From an uncultured SAR116 cluster alpha proteobacterium (GTDB lineage: Bacteria > Pseudomonadota > Alphaproteobacteria > Puniceispirillales > Puniceispirillaceae): DNA of 64,000 nucleotides. Numbering within the stretch: the stretch's first letter is position 1; every line of letters begins with the position of its first letter. The DNA lies in contig CACHEI010000010.1 in the NCBI GenBank assembly GCA_902578815.1, positions 1 through 64,000 on the forward strand. The letters are read 5' to 3'. Shown in pieces: positions 1 through 8,281 of the stretch. The notes below the pieces were generated by a model, which did not search any database, was not told the DNA's origin, and saw only the letters and a program-made list of their open reading frames with translations. The translations under genes were made by a program, and so were the position numbers.

Positions 1-1
1 A

Positions 2-85
2 CCTAAAGAAACGAACGGGCCAAAGGGATTGGAGCCAACTCGTTATGGCGACTGGGAACAAAAAGGCCGCTGCACTGATTTTTAG
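2..85 (+). CDS. SDHAF4/DUF1674 family protein, C-terminal end only
   Basis: The first bases encode the last 27 residues of a protein ending at TAG 83-85. The visible part contains GPKGLEPTRYGDWEQKG and ends in DF, which is the conserved C-terminal block of the DUF1674/SDHAF4 family. Family members assist assembly of the flavoprotein subunit of succinate dehydrogenase. The start lies upstream of the window, so length and operon context cannot be judged. The DUF1491 gene starts 11 bases downstream on the same strand. Confidence 0.75.
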   Translation, partial: PKETNGPKGLEPTRYGDWEQKGRCTDF

Positions 86-96
86 ATGCTTATGAC

Positions 97-444
97 ATGA
101 CAAGGCTGAAATCTGAAATGCTGGTCAGCGCTGCCATGCGCTATGCCGCCGCAGAGCTAATCGACTGTGTATTGGTTCGGCGCGGCGACCGCGACGCCGG
201 CACCATCTTCCTTCATATGGACTCGCTGGATGGCCGCCATAAACTGCTGGCCCGGAGTCTTGATTTTGATGGGGTTTACAGTTGGCGCGCTATAACCGGT
301 GATGGCGATACTGACACCGCCTGGGTCGATGCGCAGACAGTGGCCAGGCGGCTAGATCGCGAATTGGCTATGGACCCCGACGCTTATGTCATTGCCGTTG
401 CCGACACCAAGGCGCGAAACCCATTCCTTACTTCTTCTGGGTGA
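97..444 (+). CDS. DUF1491 family protein
   Basis: This small soluble protein of 115 residues matches the DUF1491 family of Alphaproteobacteria. It opens with MTRLKSEMLVSAAMR and has the conserved VRRGDRDAGTIF block near residues 28-39. No catalytic motif, signal peptide or membrane segment is visible, and the family has no assigned function that I know. A start at 118 (second Met) is possible, but the RLKSE opening is typical of the family, so the upstream ATG is preferred. It closely follows the SDHAF4-like gene and may be cotranscribed with it. Confidence 0.7.
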   Translation: MTRLKSEMLVSAAMRYAAAELIDCVLVRRGDRDAGTIFLHMDSLDGRHKLLARSLDFDGVYSWRAITGDGDTDTAWVDAQTVARRLDRELAMDPDAYVIAVADTKARNPFLTSSG

Positions 445-495
445 TATATTGCGTGACTGGTGGTGTTTTGCGGTGGCTTGCTATATAATGGTCAG

Positions 496-1494
496 ATGAC
501 AAAAATTAAGCCAAACAATGCGATCGATCGCCGCCTTTCGGTGGCGCCAATGATGGATTGGACAAACCAGCATTGTCGATTTTTCCATCGTCTGCTTGCT
601 CCTGACGCTCTGCTTTTCACCGAGATGATAACGGCTGAGGCTCTTTTGCATGGTGATATTGAGAGGTTGCTAGGTCATAACCCTGCGGAATATCCGCTTG
701 CCTTGCAGCTTGGTGGCAATAGCCCAGACCGGCTAGCAAAAGCAACGCGGATCGCAGCCGTCCATGGCTTTCAGGAAATCAATTTCAATGTTGGCTGCCC
801 GTCGGGTCGCGTGCAATCTGGTCGTTTTGGTGCTTGCTTGATGGCTGAGCCCAATCTGGTTGCCGATTGTATCATCGCCATGCAGGCCGAGACCGATCTG
901 CCGGTGACGATCAAATGTCGGATAGGCATTGATGATATGGACGACGAAATCGGCCTTAATGTGTTTGTCGACACGCTCAGCGCCGCTGGTGTCCGGATTT
1001 TTTACCTCCATGCTCGTAAAGCCTGGCTGAAAGGGCTCAGCCCTAAGGAAAACCGTGATATACCGCCATTGAACTATGCGCGGGCGCGCCGGCTTGCTGT
1101 GCGCCGCCCCGATTTGATGATTCATCTCAATGGTGGTCTTGTTGATGCCACAACCATCATGACCGAATTGTCCAATTTTGCTGGGGTTATGCTGGGCCGG
1201 GCTGCCTATAAGACACCAATGCTGCTTTCTGACCTTAATTTGTCCATTTTTGGTCGCGCCGGAAAAACCCGCCTTGAGGCGGCCATGGCGATGGCTGACT
1301 ATGCCGATATGATGGAGGAAATTCCGTTGCATGCGATCACCAGGCACATGCTGGGGCTGTATGCGTCCTGCAAAGGTGCGCGATATTGGCGCCGTATGCT
1401 CGGCGAAAAGGCAAGACAAGACAGGCGTGGTGGGACACTGATCCGTAAAACTGCAATTGCCTGCGAAGAAATATCAACATCTTGGGCCGCCTGA
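496..1494 (+). CDS. dusA: tRNA-dihydrouridine(20/20a) synthase DusA
   Basis: This is an FMN- and NADPH-dependent enzyme that reduces uridine to dihydrouridine in the tRNA D-loop. The protein of 332 residues opens the TIM barrel with RRLSVAPMMDWT, the usual DusA start. It carries NVGCPSGRVQSGRFGACLM at about residues 98-116, with the family's catalytic Cys in GACLM at about 114. A KCRIG block and an HARKAWLKGLSPKENR segment typical of DusA follow. An upstream start at 460 would add 12 unrelated residues, so ATG 496 was chosen. Full length and no lesions. Confidence 0.92.
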   Translation: MTKIKPNNAIDRRLSVAPMMDWTNQHCRFFHRLLAPDALLFTEMITAEALLHGDIERLLGHNPAEYPLALQLGGNSPDRLAKATRIAAVHGFQEINFNVGCPSGRVQSGRFGACLMAEPNLVADCIIAMQAETDLPVTIKCRIGIDDMDDEIGLNVFVDTLSAAGVRIFYLHARKAWLKGLSPKENRDIPPLNYARARRLAVRRPDLMIHLNGGLVDATTIMTELSNFAGVMLGRAAYKTPMLLSDLNLSIFGRAGKTRLEAAMAMADYADMMEEIPLHAITRHMLGLYASCKGARYWRRMLGEKARQDRRGGTLIRKTAIACEEISTSWAA

Positions 1495-1579
1495 CATCAA
1501 CAGATGTCAGCACACCCTAATCGGCAGTTTAGGAACCATTACTGCCAGAGAGCAGCAGTACAACAAGGAAGACAATAGC

Positions 1580-2173
1580 GTGCGAGAAAAAAACACAGAT
1601 AATCATTCAAATGCACCAGCGGAAAATAGCGAGCGCCCCGGTCGCCGATTGCTTCTAGACCTTGGCCCTTTGGTGCTATTTTTTTGCACCAATTATATGA
1701 CACGTGATTTCATGCTCAGCATTAAGGTGCTTATTCTTGCGACCATCATTGCCTTAATCACTGGCTGGCTGACCGAGCGCCGCATATCACTAATGGCGGC
1801 TGTCGGCTGTGTTGCCGTTGCCCTTTTTGGCGGCTTGTCTGTCTATTTCGACAATGAAATCTTCATCAAGGTCAAGCCCACAATCCTAACCGGACTTTTG
1901 GCATTTCTCATTGCCGGTGGCCGGTTGATTGGACGTAATCCGCTCCGGGCCATCATGGGAAGCCAGATCAATCTGACCGAGACTGGCTGGCGGCAGATGA
2001 GTTGGCTTTGGGTTGCCATGTTTATGACAACAGCGGTCGCCAATGAAGTTGCCTGGCGTGCGCTGTCCACCGATCATTGGGTAACATTTAAAGCCTTTGG
2101 AATTACTGGTATTTCCCTGATTTTCATGGTGGCTAGCTTTCCAGTGCTGAGCAAGCAGCAGATTGAAAAATAA
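1580..2173 (+). CDS. yciB: Septation protein A family inner membrane protein (YciB/IspZ)
   Basis: This is a polytopic inner-membrane protein of the IspZ/YciB family (197 residues). Members affect cell envelope integrity and septation through an undefined mechanism. Several hydrophobic helices are evident, along with the family blocks KPTILTGLL and TGWRQMSWLWVAMF, and NEVAWRALSTDHWVTFK near the C-terminus. The GTG at 1580 is preferred because AAGGA lies about 12 bases upstream and the family homology starts at LLLDLGPL. The ATG at 1457 would overlap dusA and add about 40 unrelated residues. The N-terminal 25 residues are polar and probably cytoplasmic. Confidence 0.88.
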   Translation: MREKNTDNHSNAPAENSERPGRRLLLDLGPLVLFFCTNYMTRDFMLSIKVLILATIIALITGWLTERRISLMAAVGCVAVALFGGLSVYFDNEIFIKVKPTILTGLLAFLIAGGRLIGRNPLRAIMGSQINLTETGWRQMSWLWVAMFMTTAVANEVAWRALSTDHWVTFKAFGITGISLIFMVASFPVLSKQQIEK

Positions 2174-2325
2174 GAGCTGTTCCAATGTTTCAGCGGTGCA
2201 TTGTCGCGCCAAGCACAGATTCAGTCGTGCGCGCCTCACATTACGCGTTACGTATGCCGCAAGACTTACTTATCGCGGGTAGCCAGTGTCTGCCCTTCCA
2301 AAGAGCTAATGCGGAGTATGCGTAG

Positions 2326-3030
2326 ATGGCTGATGAAGACGAAATTATTCTCACTGATCTGGACGATGACGAACTCGTGCAGCAAATGCATGACGATCTT
2401 TATGATGGACTCCAGGAAGAGATAGTCGAGGGCGTTGAAATCCTGCTAAGCCGTGGCTGGACACCCTATGAGGTTTTGACCAAAGCTCTAGTTGAGGGTA
2501 TGACGATTGTTGGCATTGATTTCCGTGATGGCATTTTGTTTGTGCCAGAGGTGTTGATGGCGGCCAACGCAATGAAGGCGGGAATGACAATTCTGCGCCC
2601 ACTGCTTGCCGAAACTGGTGCGCCCCGTGTCGGCAGCATGGTAATTGGAACGGTCAAGGGCGACATCCATGACATCGGCAAAAATTTGGTGTCGATGATG
2701 CTTGAGGGTGCTGGTTTTGATGTTGTCGATATCGGTATCAACAATCCTGTTGAAAATTATCTTGAAGCACTCGAGGAGCACAAGCCGGACATTCTTGGCA
2801 TGTCGGCGCTGCTGACGACAACGATGCCCTACATGAAAGTCGTAATTGATGTGCTTGTCGAAAAGGGTATCCGTGATGACTACATCGTGCTCGTCGGTGG
2901 TGCGCCCCTGAATGAGGCATTTGCCGACTCGGTCGGTGCCGATGCCTATTGCCGCGACGCAGCGGTTGCCGTTGAGACAGCCAAGGAGATGATTGCGGCA
3001 AAGCGTGAAAAGGCGCAGGTCGCTGGGTAG
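2326..3030 (+). CDS. Corrinoid (B12-binding) methyl-carrier protein, MtbC/MttC type
   Basis: This is a cobalamin-binding methyl carrier of 234 residues. Residues about 15-95 form the helical B12-binding cap (B12-binding-2 type), and the rest is the Rossmann-like B12 domain. The base-off/His-on signature DIHDIG is present with the cobalt-ligand His at about residue 115, followed by a GMSALLTTT block and LVGGAPLN. In methylamine systems such proteins accept a methyl from an MttB-type methyltransferase and give it to tetrahydrofolate through a second methyltransferase. This is the first gene of the corrinoid cluster reaching to 8.1 kb. The ATG follows GCGGAG at about -15. Confidence 0.9.
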   Translation: MADEDEIILTDLDDDELVQQMHDDLYDGLQEEIVEGVEILLSRGWTPYEVLTKALVEGMTIVGIDFRDGILFVPEVLMAANAMKAGMTILRPLLAETGAPRVGSMVIGTVKGDIHDIGKNLVSMMLEGAGFDVVDIGINNPVENYLEALEEHKPDILGMSALLTTTMPYMKVVIDVLVEKGIRDDYIVLVGGAPLNEAFADSVGADAYCRDAAVAVETAKEMIAAKREKAQVAG

Positions 3031-3042
3031 GCAGGAGACTGC

Positions 3043-3640
3043 GGCATATTTTGTCGAGCCTTCCAGAAAGGTCGGCCTGTTTAATTTGGCGTGTGGTACG
3101 GTGGCCCGTAAAGAAGTCAATATCCAGCGCCAATTCTTCTACGAGGTTGTCGAAATTACTTGTCTTCGTGCCTCCTGGCATAATCTTTTGGAAAAAATTG
3201 TTCCTGGCGATAGACGCAAGTTGGATGCTATGTTTAGAAGCACGCGTAATGTTACGGTGGTCTATGGTGATTGCGGGACTGGCGGCGATTTGGATGCATA
3301 TATAGAACAAGTGGGTGTTTTCCGCATTTTGGTGCCTTACTGCTTTGAGGTGTTTCTTTGCAAGCCTGTCTTTGACGATTAAATGGACAGCGTGCTCGCA
3401 ACCTTCTTCCTTGACCGATTACATGGTTTGGCATTTTGAAAGGGTCGTCATGCAAGGATTGGGCTACTCACGCACCCGCAGCTCCAGTATATCTATTTTG
3501 GTGATTAAACACGCGTTCTTTACATTACCCAGACAGAGGATTGAGCATTTCTGGTCAGTGCGAGCAGGCAGCGCAGTAATCAGTGCTGACTGGCCGTATA
3601 TAAATGCTTTCCGCGCTTTGTTGAAGACGCCCCCGCTACA
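3043..3640 (+). pseudogene. DUF1638 family gene, decayed by several frameshifts and stops
   Basis: Fragments of one DUF1638 protein appear in order but in different frames. Frame A (from about 3071) reads NLACGTVARKEV, VVEITCLRASWHNLLEKIV and VTVVYGDCGTGGDLDAYI, then stops at TAA 3380. Frame B picks up LTDYMVWHFERVVMQGLG at 3411-3464. Frame C reads THPQLQYIYFGD from 3470, hits TAA at 3506 where the family has Tyr, continues TRVLYITQTED, and stops again at TGA 3542. That makes at least two frameshifts and three stops. Intact homologues commonly sit in this position of corrinoid clusters; their function is unknown to me. Boundaries are approximate. Confidence 0.82.
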
Positions 3641-3715
3641 CCGCAGGCAACCGCCAACCCTCCTGCTTCATAGGCGATTAGATCACGGGTAACGCAGCAA
3701 CAGGATCACGGACAC

Positions 3716-4030
3716 ATGGCTAAATTAATTACACTTTATTGGCGTGATATCCCGGCACAGGTTATTGCGGAACGCGGCCGTGGCCGCAAGCGCGAACAGG
3801 CAAAGATCGAGCTTTCACGGCGCTTTGCCATCGCCATTGATGAGGCGGCGATGCGCGATCGTGCCGACAAGACGGATGATTATCTGGCTGAATGGCGCCG
3901 GGGTGAGCCAGTCGAATGTGGGGATGATCTTGATGCTGTTGCTGCTGAGCGTGCTGCCGCGCTAGAGGCGGAATATCCTGCGGACCGCGTCCGCACGTTG
4001 GTGGAAAATGGTGGAAAGTCGCCTGCTTAG
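3716..4030 (+). CDS. 'Virulence factor' family small protein (PF13769-like)
   Basis: A protein of 104 residues beginning MAKLITLYWRDIPAQVIAERGRG, the typical start of the small family misleadingly named 'virulence factor'. Members occur beside corrinoid protein and DUF1638 genes in methyl-transfer clusters. It is rich in charged residues, with no signal peptide, membrane helix or cysteine. Its function is not established; the location suggests a structural or accessory role in corrinoid methyl transfer. An AGGA lies about 13 bases before the ATG. It is intact although the DUF1638 gene just upstream is broken. Confidence 0.72.
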   Translation: MAKLITLYWRDIPAQVIAERGRGRKREQAKIELSRRFAIAIDEAAMRDRADKTDDYLAEWRRGEPVECGDDLDAVAAERAAALEAEYPADRVRTLVENGGKSPA

Positions 4031-4140
4031 GCGATGCCCGCCCAGCAGTTTTCAAGCTGATGTCGCAATCGGGAGATAGTGAGGCGTCGGCAAACTATCT
4101 GACGATGGGCAGAATCGTCATTCTGCGGCGACTAAGGAAG

Positions 4141-4176
4141 CGGGGCCATATGCTGCAAAGCTGAAGCGGAGCCCCG
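4141..4176 (+). promoter_or_regulatory. Possible leader hairpin upstream of the MetF-like gene
   Basis: CGGGGC (4141-4146) and GCCCCG (4171-4176) can pair around a 24-base loop with a small inner GCT/AGC helix. A TTTTT run follows at 4183-4187, just before the start codon at 4201. The 170-base gap separating the MetF-like gene from the preceding gene is otherwise empty. The large loop and the distance to the T-run make an attenuator or partial terminator only a weak suggestion. Confidence 0.2.
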
Positions 4177-4200
4177 ACTCCATTTTTGAACGAGGGGAAA

Positions 4201-5100
4201 ATGGCAGCGACCATTGAGCAGATTCGGCAGGCAGCAGAAGATTGGTCGATTGAGGTGACACCGACAGGTGCCACCAAGATTAAGAGTTTTCGCGATTGCC
4301 TTGCCCCGGGAACAACGGTGAACGTTACCTTTCTGCCAGGCAGTGATCCGATGGATACAATCGCGGTGGCGCAACGCCTGCATGATGATGGCATGAAGCC
4401 AGTGCCGCACCTTGCCGCCAGGTCATTGCGTGATGCAGATCAGCTTGATGAACTCTTGGCAGCTTTCACCGCCAAAGCAGGCGTCAGTGAGGTTCTCGTG
4501 ATTGGTGGGGGTGTCGACAATCCGCTCGGCCAATTTTCCGAATCCGTGCAGGTACTCAATACAGGATTGATCCAGAAACATGGCATCCGCTCCATCGGTG
4601 TTGCCGGCCATCCCGAGGGAAGTCCCGATATCAGCGATGACGAGATTGCCGAGGCTCTGGCGGCAAAGAATGCACTCGCCGTTCGCGAAGGGCTGGACCT
4701 TTATATCGAAACCCAATTCTGTTTCGAGGCGGATATTGTTTTGGACTGGGAGAGGGCGGTACGTGCCGCCGGCAACAAATTGCCCATCCGCATCGGCATT
4801 CCGGGACCAGCCACGATCAAAACACTGTTCCGCTTCGCCCAGATTTCGGGGATTGGTCCATCAATGCGCTTCATCTCGAAACAGGCCCGCAATGTTGCCA
4901 AATTGATGACGGTACAATCACCACACCTGATGCTCGATGGTCTTGCGCAGGGAATGGCAGGGGATCCAGACTGTCTGATAAGTCATTTCCATTTCTACCC
5001 CTTTGGTGGCTTTGCCAAAACAGCGGCTTACGCCCAAGCAATCGCCGACGGAAAAATTGAAACGTTGCCAAAAGGCGGCTTTGAGGTTATCGCCGCCTAA
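4201..5100 (+). CDS. Methylenetetrahydrofolate reductase-family protein (MetF-like)
   Basis: A TIM-barrel flavoprotein of the MetF family (299 residues) that interconverts methyl- and methylene-tetrahydrofolate. Recognisable segments are VNVTFLPGSDPMDTI, KPVPHLAARSL, VLVIGGG followed by the IGVAGHPEGSPD block, and ETQFCFEAD. In this cluster the likely direction is oxidative, feeding methyl groups taken from a methylated amine into the C1 pool. It is divergent from biosynthetic MetF, and its electron acceptor is unknown. The ATG at 4201 is chosen over TTG 4186. The gene is followed 28 bases later by the methyltransferase gene. Confidence 0.82.
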   Translation: MAATIEQIRQAAEDWSIEVTPTGATKIKSFRDCLAPGTTVNVTFLPGSDPMDTIAVAQRLHDDGMKPVPHLAARSLRDADQLDELLAAFTAKAGVSEVLVIGGGVDNPLGQFSESVQVLNTGLIQKHGIRSIGVAGHPEGSPDISDDEIAEALAAKNALAVREGLDLYIETQFCFEADIVLDWERAVRAAGNKLPIRIGIPGPATIKTLFRFAQISGIGPSMRFISKQARNVAKLMTVQSPHLMLDGLAQGMAGDPDCLISHFHFYPFGGFAKTAAYAQAIADGKIETLPKGGFEVIAA

Positions 5101-5128
5101 AGGGGCTGCGTAAACGGAGATATAAAAC

Positions 5129-6031
5129 ATGACCAAAACACTGATTTCATCAGACAAAAATGAAATCACCATCGGCTTTGACTCACCGTTTTGCGTGATT
5201 GGTGAGCGGATCAACCCCACCGGCAGAAAGCTGCTCGCTGCTGAAATGGCCGCAGGTGATTACAGCCGGGTGATCTCTGATGCTGTCGCCCAGGTGGAAG
5301 CTGGCGCGACTATGCTCGATGTCAACGCCGGTATTCCGATGGCCGATGAACCTGCCATTCTGGCTGAGGCGATCAGGCTCGTGCAAGATGTGGTCGATGT
5401 GCCGCTTGCAATCGACAGTTCAATTGTTGCCGCACTGGAATCCGGCTTGTCCGTCTATAAGGGCAAGCCGTTGGTCAATTCGGTCACCGGCGAGGAGGAA
5501 CGCCTCGAGGTAGTTTTGCCGCTTGTGAAGAAATACAACGCTGCAGTTGTTGCTATTTCGAATGATGAGACGGGAATTTCAGAGGATCCGAATGTTCGCT
5601 ACGATGTTGCCAAGAAAATTGTTGAGCGTGCCGAGGATTATGGCATTCCGCGCGAGGATGTGGTGGTTGATCCACTAATCATGCCGGTTGGCGCGATAAA
5701 CCTTGCTGGCCGTTCGGCCATTGATTTGATCATTCGCCTGCGCAACGAGTTGAAAGTGAACACCACCTGTGGGGCGTCAAACATTTCCTTCGGACTGCCC
5801 AATCGGCATGGACTCAATTCTGCTTTCCTATCGATGGCTGCAGGAGCCGGCATGACCTCAGCTATCATGAATCCGCTTCACGCCGAGGAAATGACAGGTA
5901 TCATGGGCGCTAATGTAATGAATGGCAACGATCCGGAATGCCGGAGATGGATTGAAAAATTCCGCGAACCTGCGCTGCAGGGTGGGGGCGCTCGTCAGCG
6001 AAGGCAAACACGCCGCCGGCGCAGCGCCTGA
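5129..6031 (+). CDS. Methyltetrahydrofolate:corrinoid methyltransferase (pterin-binding domain)
   Basis: A protein of 300 residues with the pterin-binding TIM barrel shared by dihydropteroate synthase and MetH/AcsE-type methyltransferases. Motifs include GERINPTGRK, ATMLDVNAGIP, LAIDSS, LVNSVTGE, VDPLIMPVG and TCGASNISFGLPNR. It would transfer the methyl from the corrinoid protein to tetrahydrofolate, the second step after an MttB-type enzyme. The C-terminus, after the barrel, is a basic Arg/Gly/Gln-rich tail (about residues 284-300). Automated annotation may call it dihydropteroate synthase, but the corrinoid context favours the methyltransferase role. It lies 32 bases before the activator gene. 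Confidence 0.85.
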   Translation: MTKTLISSDKNEITIGFDSPFCVIGERINPTGRKLLAAEMAAGDYSRVISDAVAQVEAGATMLDVNAGIPMADEPAILAEAIRLVQDVVDVPLAIDSSIVAALESGLSVYKGKPLVNSVTGEEERLEVVLPLVKKYNAAVVAISNDETGISEDPNVRYDVAKKIVERAEDYGIPREDVVVDPLIMPVGAINLAGRSAIDLIIRLRNELKVNTTCGASNISFGLPNRHGLNSAFLSMAAGAGMTSAIMNPLHAEEMTGIMGANVMNGNDPECRRWIEKFREPALQGGGARQRRQTRRRRSA

Positions 6032-6063
6032 ACCATTGAGGCAGAACTTTTATAGTTGGAACA

Positions 6064-8115
6064 ATGACCGACGACAACAGCGCGAGATTTGGAAAATCGC
6101 CGGATGAGGTGAAAATCATTTTTATCCCATCGGGCAGACAGGGCCATGTTCCCGTTGGAACGACCGTGCTGAAGGCCGCGCGCACCCTCGGTGTTGACAT
6201 CGACTCCGTTTGCGGTGGGCGTGCGTTGTGTGGGCGTTGTCAGATTACGGTTGCCAGTGGCGAGTTTGCCAAACATGGCATCACCTCGGGCGCTGAAAGC
6301 CTTGGAGATGTGACCGCAGTTGAGACCCGTTATGCAGATAAAAAGGGTCTTCGTGATGATAGGCGCCTGTCCTGTCAGTCGCTGCTTTGCGGTGACGTGG
6401 TCATTGATGTCCCACCTGAAAGTCAGGTCCATAACCAGCTTGTGCGCAAGGCCGCAGATGACCGGCAGATCGAGATGGATCCGATTGTCCGCCTGTGCCT
6501 TGTTGAGGTGCGCGAACCGGACATGCACGAACCCTCGGGTGATTTTCGCCGTTTGGTGGAGGCGGTAGAGGCGCAATGGCCGGATCGCGTGATCGGCAGA
6601 ATCAGCTGTGATCTGAATATTCTGCAATCCCTGCAACCGGTGTTGCGTGCTGGCAAATGGCAGGTGACGGTGGCACTTCGTGACGGGCATCACATTGTCG
6701 GCATCTGGCCCGGCCTGAAGGACCGCATTGTCGGCGTTGCCATTGATGTGGGATCGACAACCATGTCGGCGAATCTGTGCGACATGGTAACTGGCGAGGT
6801 TCTTGCCTCAACAGGTGCGATGAACCCACAAATCCGCTTTGGCGAGGATCTTATGAGCCGTGTTTCCTATGGGATCATGAATCCCGGCGGTGACAGAGAG
6901 ATGACAGCTGCGGTGATTAAAGATTTGCAGAGCCTGATTTCGGGCGCTGCGGAACAGGTCGGCCTGACCCCTGAGGATGTTCTGGAAATTGTGCTTGTCG
7001 GCAATCCGGTGATGCACCATCTGCTGCTTGGAATCGATCCGGTTGAACTTGGTGGAGCGCCTTTCGCCCTTGCGGTTGATACCGCCGTTGACATTCATGC
7101 TAGCGAGCTTGGCCTTAGCGTTCATCCGGGTGCGCGTGTTTATGTTCTGCCCTGCATCGCCGGTCATGTCGGTGCAGATGCCGCAGGGGTGGTTTTGGCT
7201 GAGGCTCCACAGAAACATGATGAATACACGCTTGTAGTCGATGTAGGCACCAATGCTGAAATTGTTGTTGGCAACTCACAGCGGATGCTTGCTGCCTCGT
7301 CACCCACAGGCCCGGCTTTCGAGGGGGCGCAGATTTCCTCCGGCCAGCGCGCCGCGCCTGGAGCGATTGAGCGTGTTCGCATCGACAGGGACACGCTTGA
7401 ACCCCGGTTTCGGGTGATCGGAGTTGACCAATGGTCTGATGAGGTGGGCTTTGATAATGCGGTTAAGACAACCGGCATTACTGGTATTTGTGGTTCGGGT
7501 ATCATTGAGGCTTTAGCGGAGATGTATCTTGCTGGGATCATTTTGATGGACGGCGTTATCGATGGTCAAAAGGCCGATCAATCGGCCCGTATCGAGGCCG
7601 ATGGCCGCACGTTTTGCTACCGTATTTCAGAGAGTGTAATAGTAACGCAGAATGATGTTCGCGCGATCCAGCTTGCCAAGGCAGCTCTTTATGCCGGTTT
7701 TCGACTGCTGATGGACAAAATGCAGATCAAAACCATCGACAGAGTTGTTTTGGCGGGTGCCTTTGGCACACATATCGACCCAAAATATGCGATGGTGCTT
7801 GGGATGATCCCCGATTGCCAACTGGAAAATGTCCGCGCTGCTGGCAATTCGGCTGGGACCGGGGCGCGGATAGCGCTGCTCAATCGTGGTGCCCGCCGCG
7901 AGATCGAGGCTGTTGTCCGTGACATCGAAAAGATCGAAACGGCCATCGAACCATCGTTTCAGGACCATTTTGTCAAGGCAATGGCGATCCCGCATAAAAG
8001 CGATCCCTATGCAAGGCTCGCCGCCGAGGTTGAGTTGCCTGAGCGCATTCTGACGGCTGAGGACGCCCCAGCCATCGAGGGTGGCCGCCGCCGTGGTGGC
8101 CGCCGCCGTGCCTAA
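6064..8115 (+). CDS. [2Fe-2S]/ASKHA-domain reductive activator of corrinoid protein (RamA/RACE type, DUF4445)
   Basis: A protein of 683 residues. The N-terminal ferredoxin-like domain (about 15-115) has cysteines in VCGGRALCGRC and LSCQSLLC for a [2Fe-2S] cluster. The C-terminal part is an ASKHA ATPase-like domain with VAIDVGSTTMSANLCD (about 225-240), VVDVGTNAEIVVGN and GICGSGIIEALAEM. Such proteins use ATP and a reduced Fe-S cluster to return accidentally oxidised Co(II) corrinoid to Co(I). It is the last gene of the cluster. The protein ends in GGRRRGGRRRA, encoded by a perfect 15-bp tandem repeat. It converges on ccmD with only four bases between stop codons. Confidence 0.88.
   Translation: MTDDNSARFGKSPDEVKIIFIPSGRQGHVPVGTTVLKAARTLGVDIDSVCGGRALCGRCQITVASGEFAKHGITSGAESLGDVTAVETRYADKKGLRDDRRLSCQSLLCGDVVIDVPPESQVHNQLVRKAADDRQIEMDPIVRLCLVEVREPDMHEPSGDFRRLVEAVEAQWPDRVIGRISCDLNILQSLQPVLRAGKWQVTVALRDGHHIVGIWPGLKDRIVGVAIDVGSTTMSANLCDMVTGEVLASTGAMNPQIRFGEDLMSRVSYGIMNPGGDREMTAAVIKDLQSLISGAAEQVGLTPEDVLEIVLVGNPVMHHLLLGIDPVELGGAPFALAVDTAVDIHASELGLSVHPGARVYVLPCIAGHVGADAAGVVLAEAPQKHDEYTLVVDVGTNAEIVVGNSQRMLAASSPTGPAFEGAQISSGQRAAPGAIERVRIDRDTLEPRFRVIGVDQWSDEVGFDNAVKTTGITGICGSGIIEALAEMYLAGIILMDGVIDGQKADQSARIEADGRTFCYRISESVIVTQNDVRAIQLAKAALYAGFRLLMDKMQIKTIDRVVLAGAFGTHIDPKYAMVLGMIPDCQLENVRAAGNSAGTGARIALLNRGARREIEAVVRDIEKIETAIEPSFQDHFVKAMAIPHKSDPYARLAAEVELPERILTAEDAPAIEGGRRRGGRRRA
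8080..8109 (+). repeat. Perfect 15-bp tandem duplication encoding an Arg/Gly tail
   Basis: GGTGGCCGCCGCCGT occurs twice back to back, in frame, at the 3' end of the activator gene, giving GGRRR twice. It contributes the basic tail of the protein and could change copy number by slippage without altering the frame. Confidence 0.85.
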
Positions 8116-8119
8116 GCGG

Positions 8120-8281
8120 TTATTGTCGCTGATCCCGTTCGCTGAGCGAAGCGAGTATTTCGGCGCTTGTTTTGGCCTTTTTCCAGCTGGTATAGCCAAT
8201 CCAGGCCATCGCCACCGCCGTTAGCAGATAGCAGGGCCAGACAAAGGCGGCATAGCCACCCATTGAGAAAAACGCGCTCAT
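8120..8281 (-). CDS. ccmD: Heme exporter protein CcmD
   Basis: A 53-residue protein read on the minus strand. It has one membrane helix near residues 13-30 (AFVWPCYLLTAVAMAWIGY) followed by a basic stretch TSWKKAK, the standard CcmD layout. CcmD holds the CcmABC heme-export complex together and helps release heme-loaded CcmE in cytochrome c maturation. Its start codon shares one base with the ccmC stop (TAATG), indicating translational coupling. It is the last ccm gene here; no ccmE, ccmF or ccmG follows. Confidence 0.85.
   Translation of the reverse strand: MSAFFSMGGYAAFVWPCYLLTAVAMAWIGYTSWKKAKTSAEILASLSERDQRQ

Noticed and set aside
733-1419. Minus-strand open frame of 228 codons across dusA
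   Set aside because: It is the antisense shadow of dusA, whose sense frame has full family motifs; the antisense translation shows no domain.
2174-2325. Cobalamin riboswitch upstream of the corrinoid protein gene
   Set aside because: No B12-box-like sequence or clear multi-helix pattern could be seen by eye; a covariance-model search would be decisive.
2993-3382. A stand-alone 129-residue gene downstream of the corrinoid protein
   Set aside because: It is the first surviving piece of the broken DUF1638 gene; the rest of the family sequence continues in other frames.
5910-6031. Frameshift at the 3' end of the methyltransferase gene
   Set aside because: The end is unusually basic, but it continues the frame smoothly and resembles tails of related cluster proteins, so it is treated as genuine.
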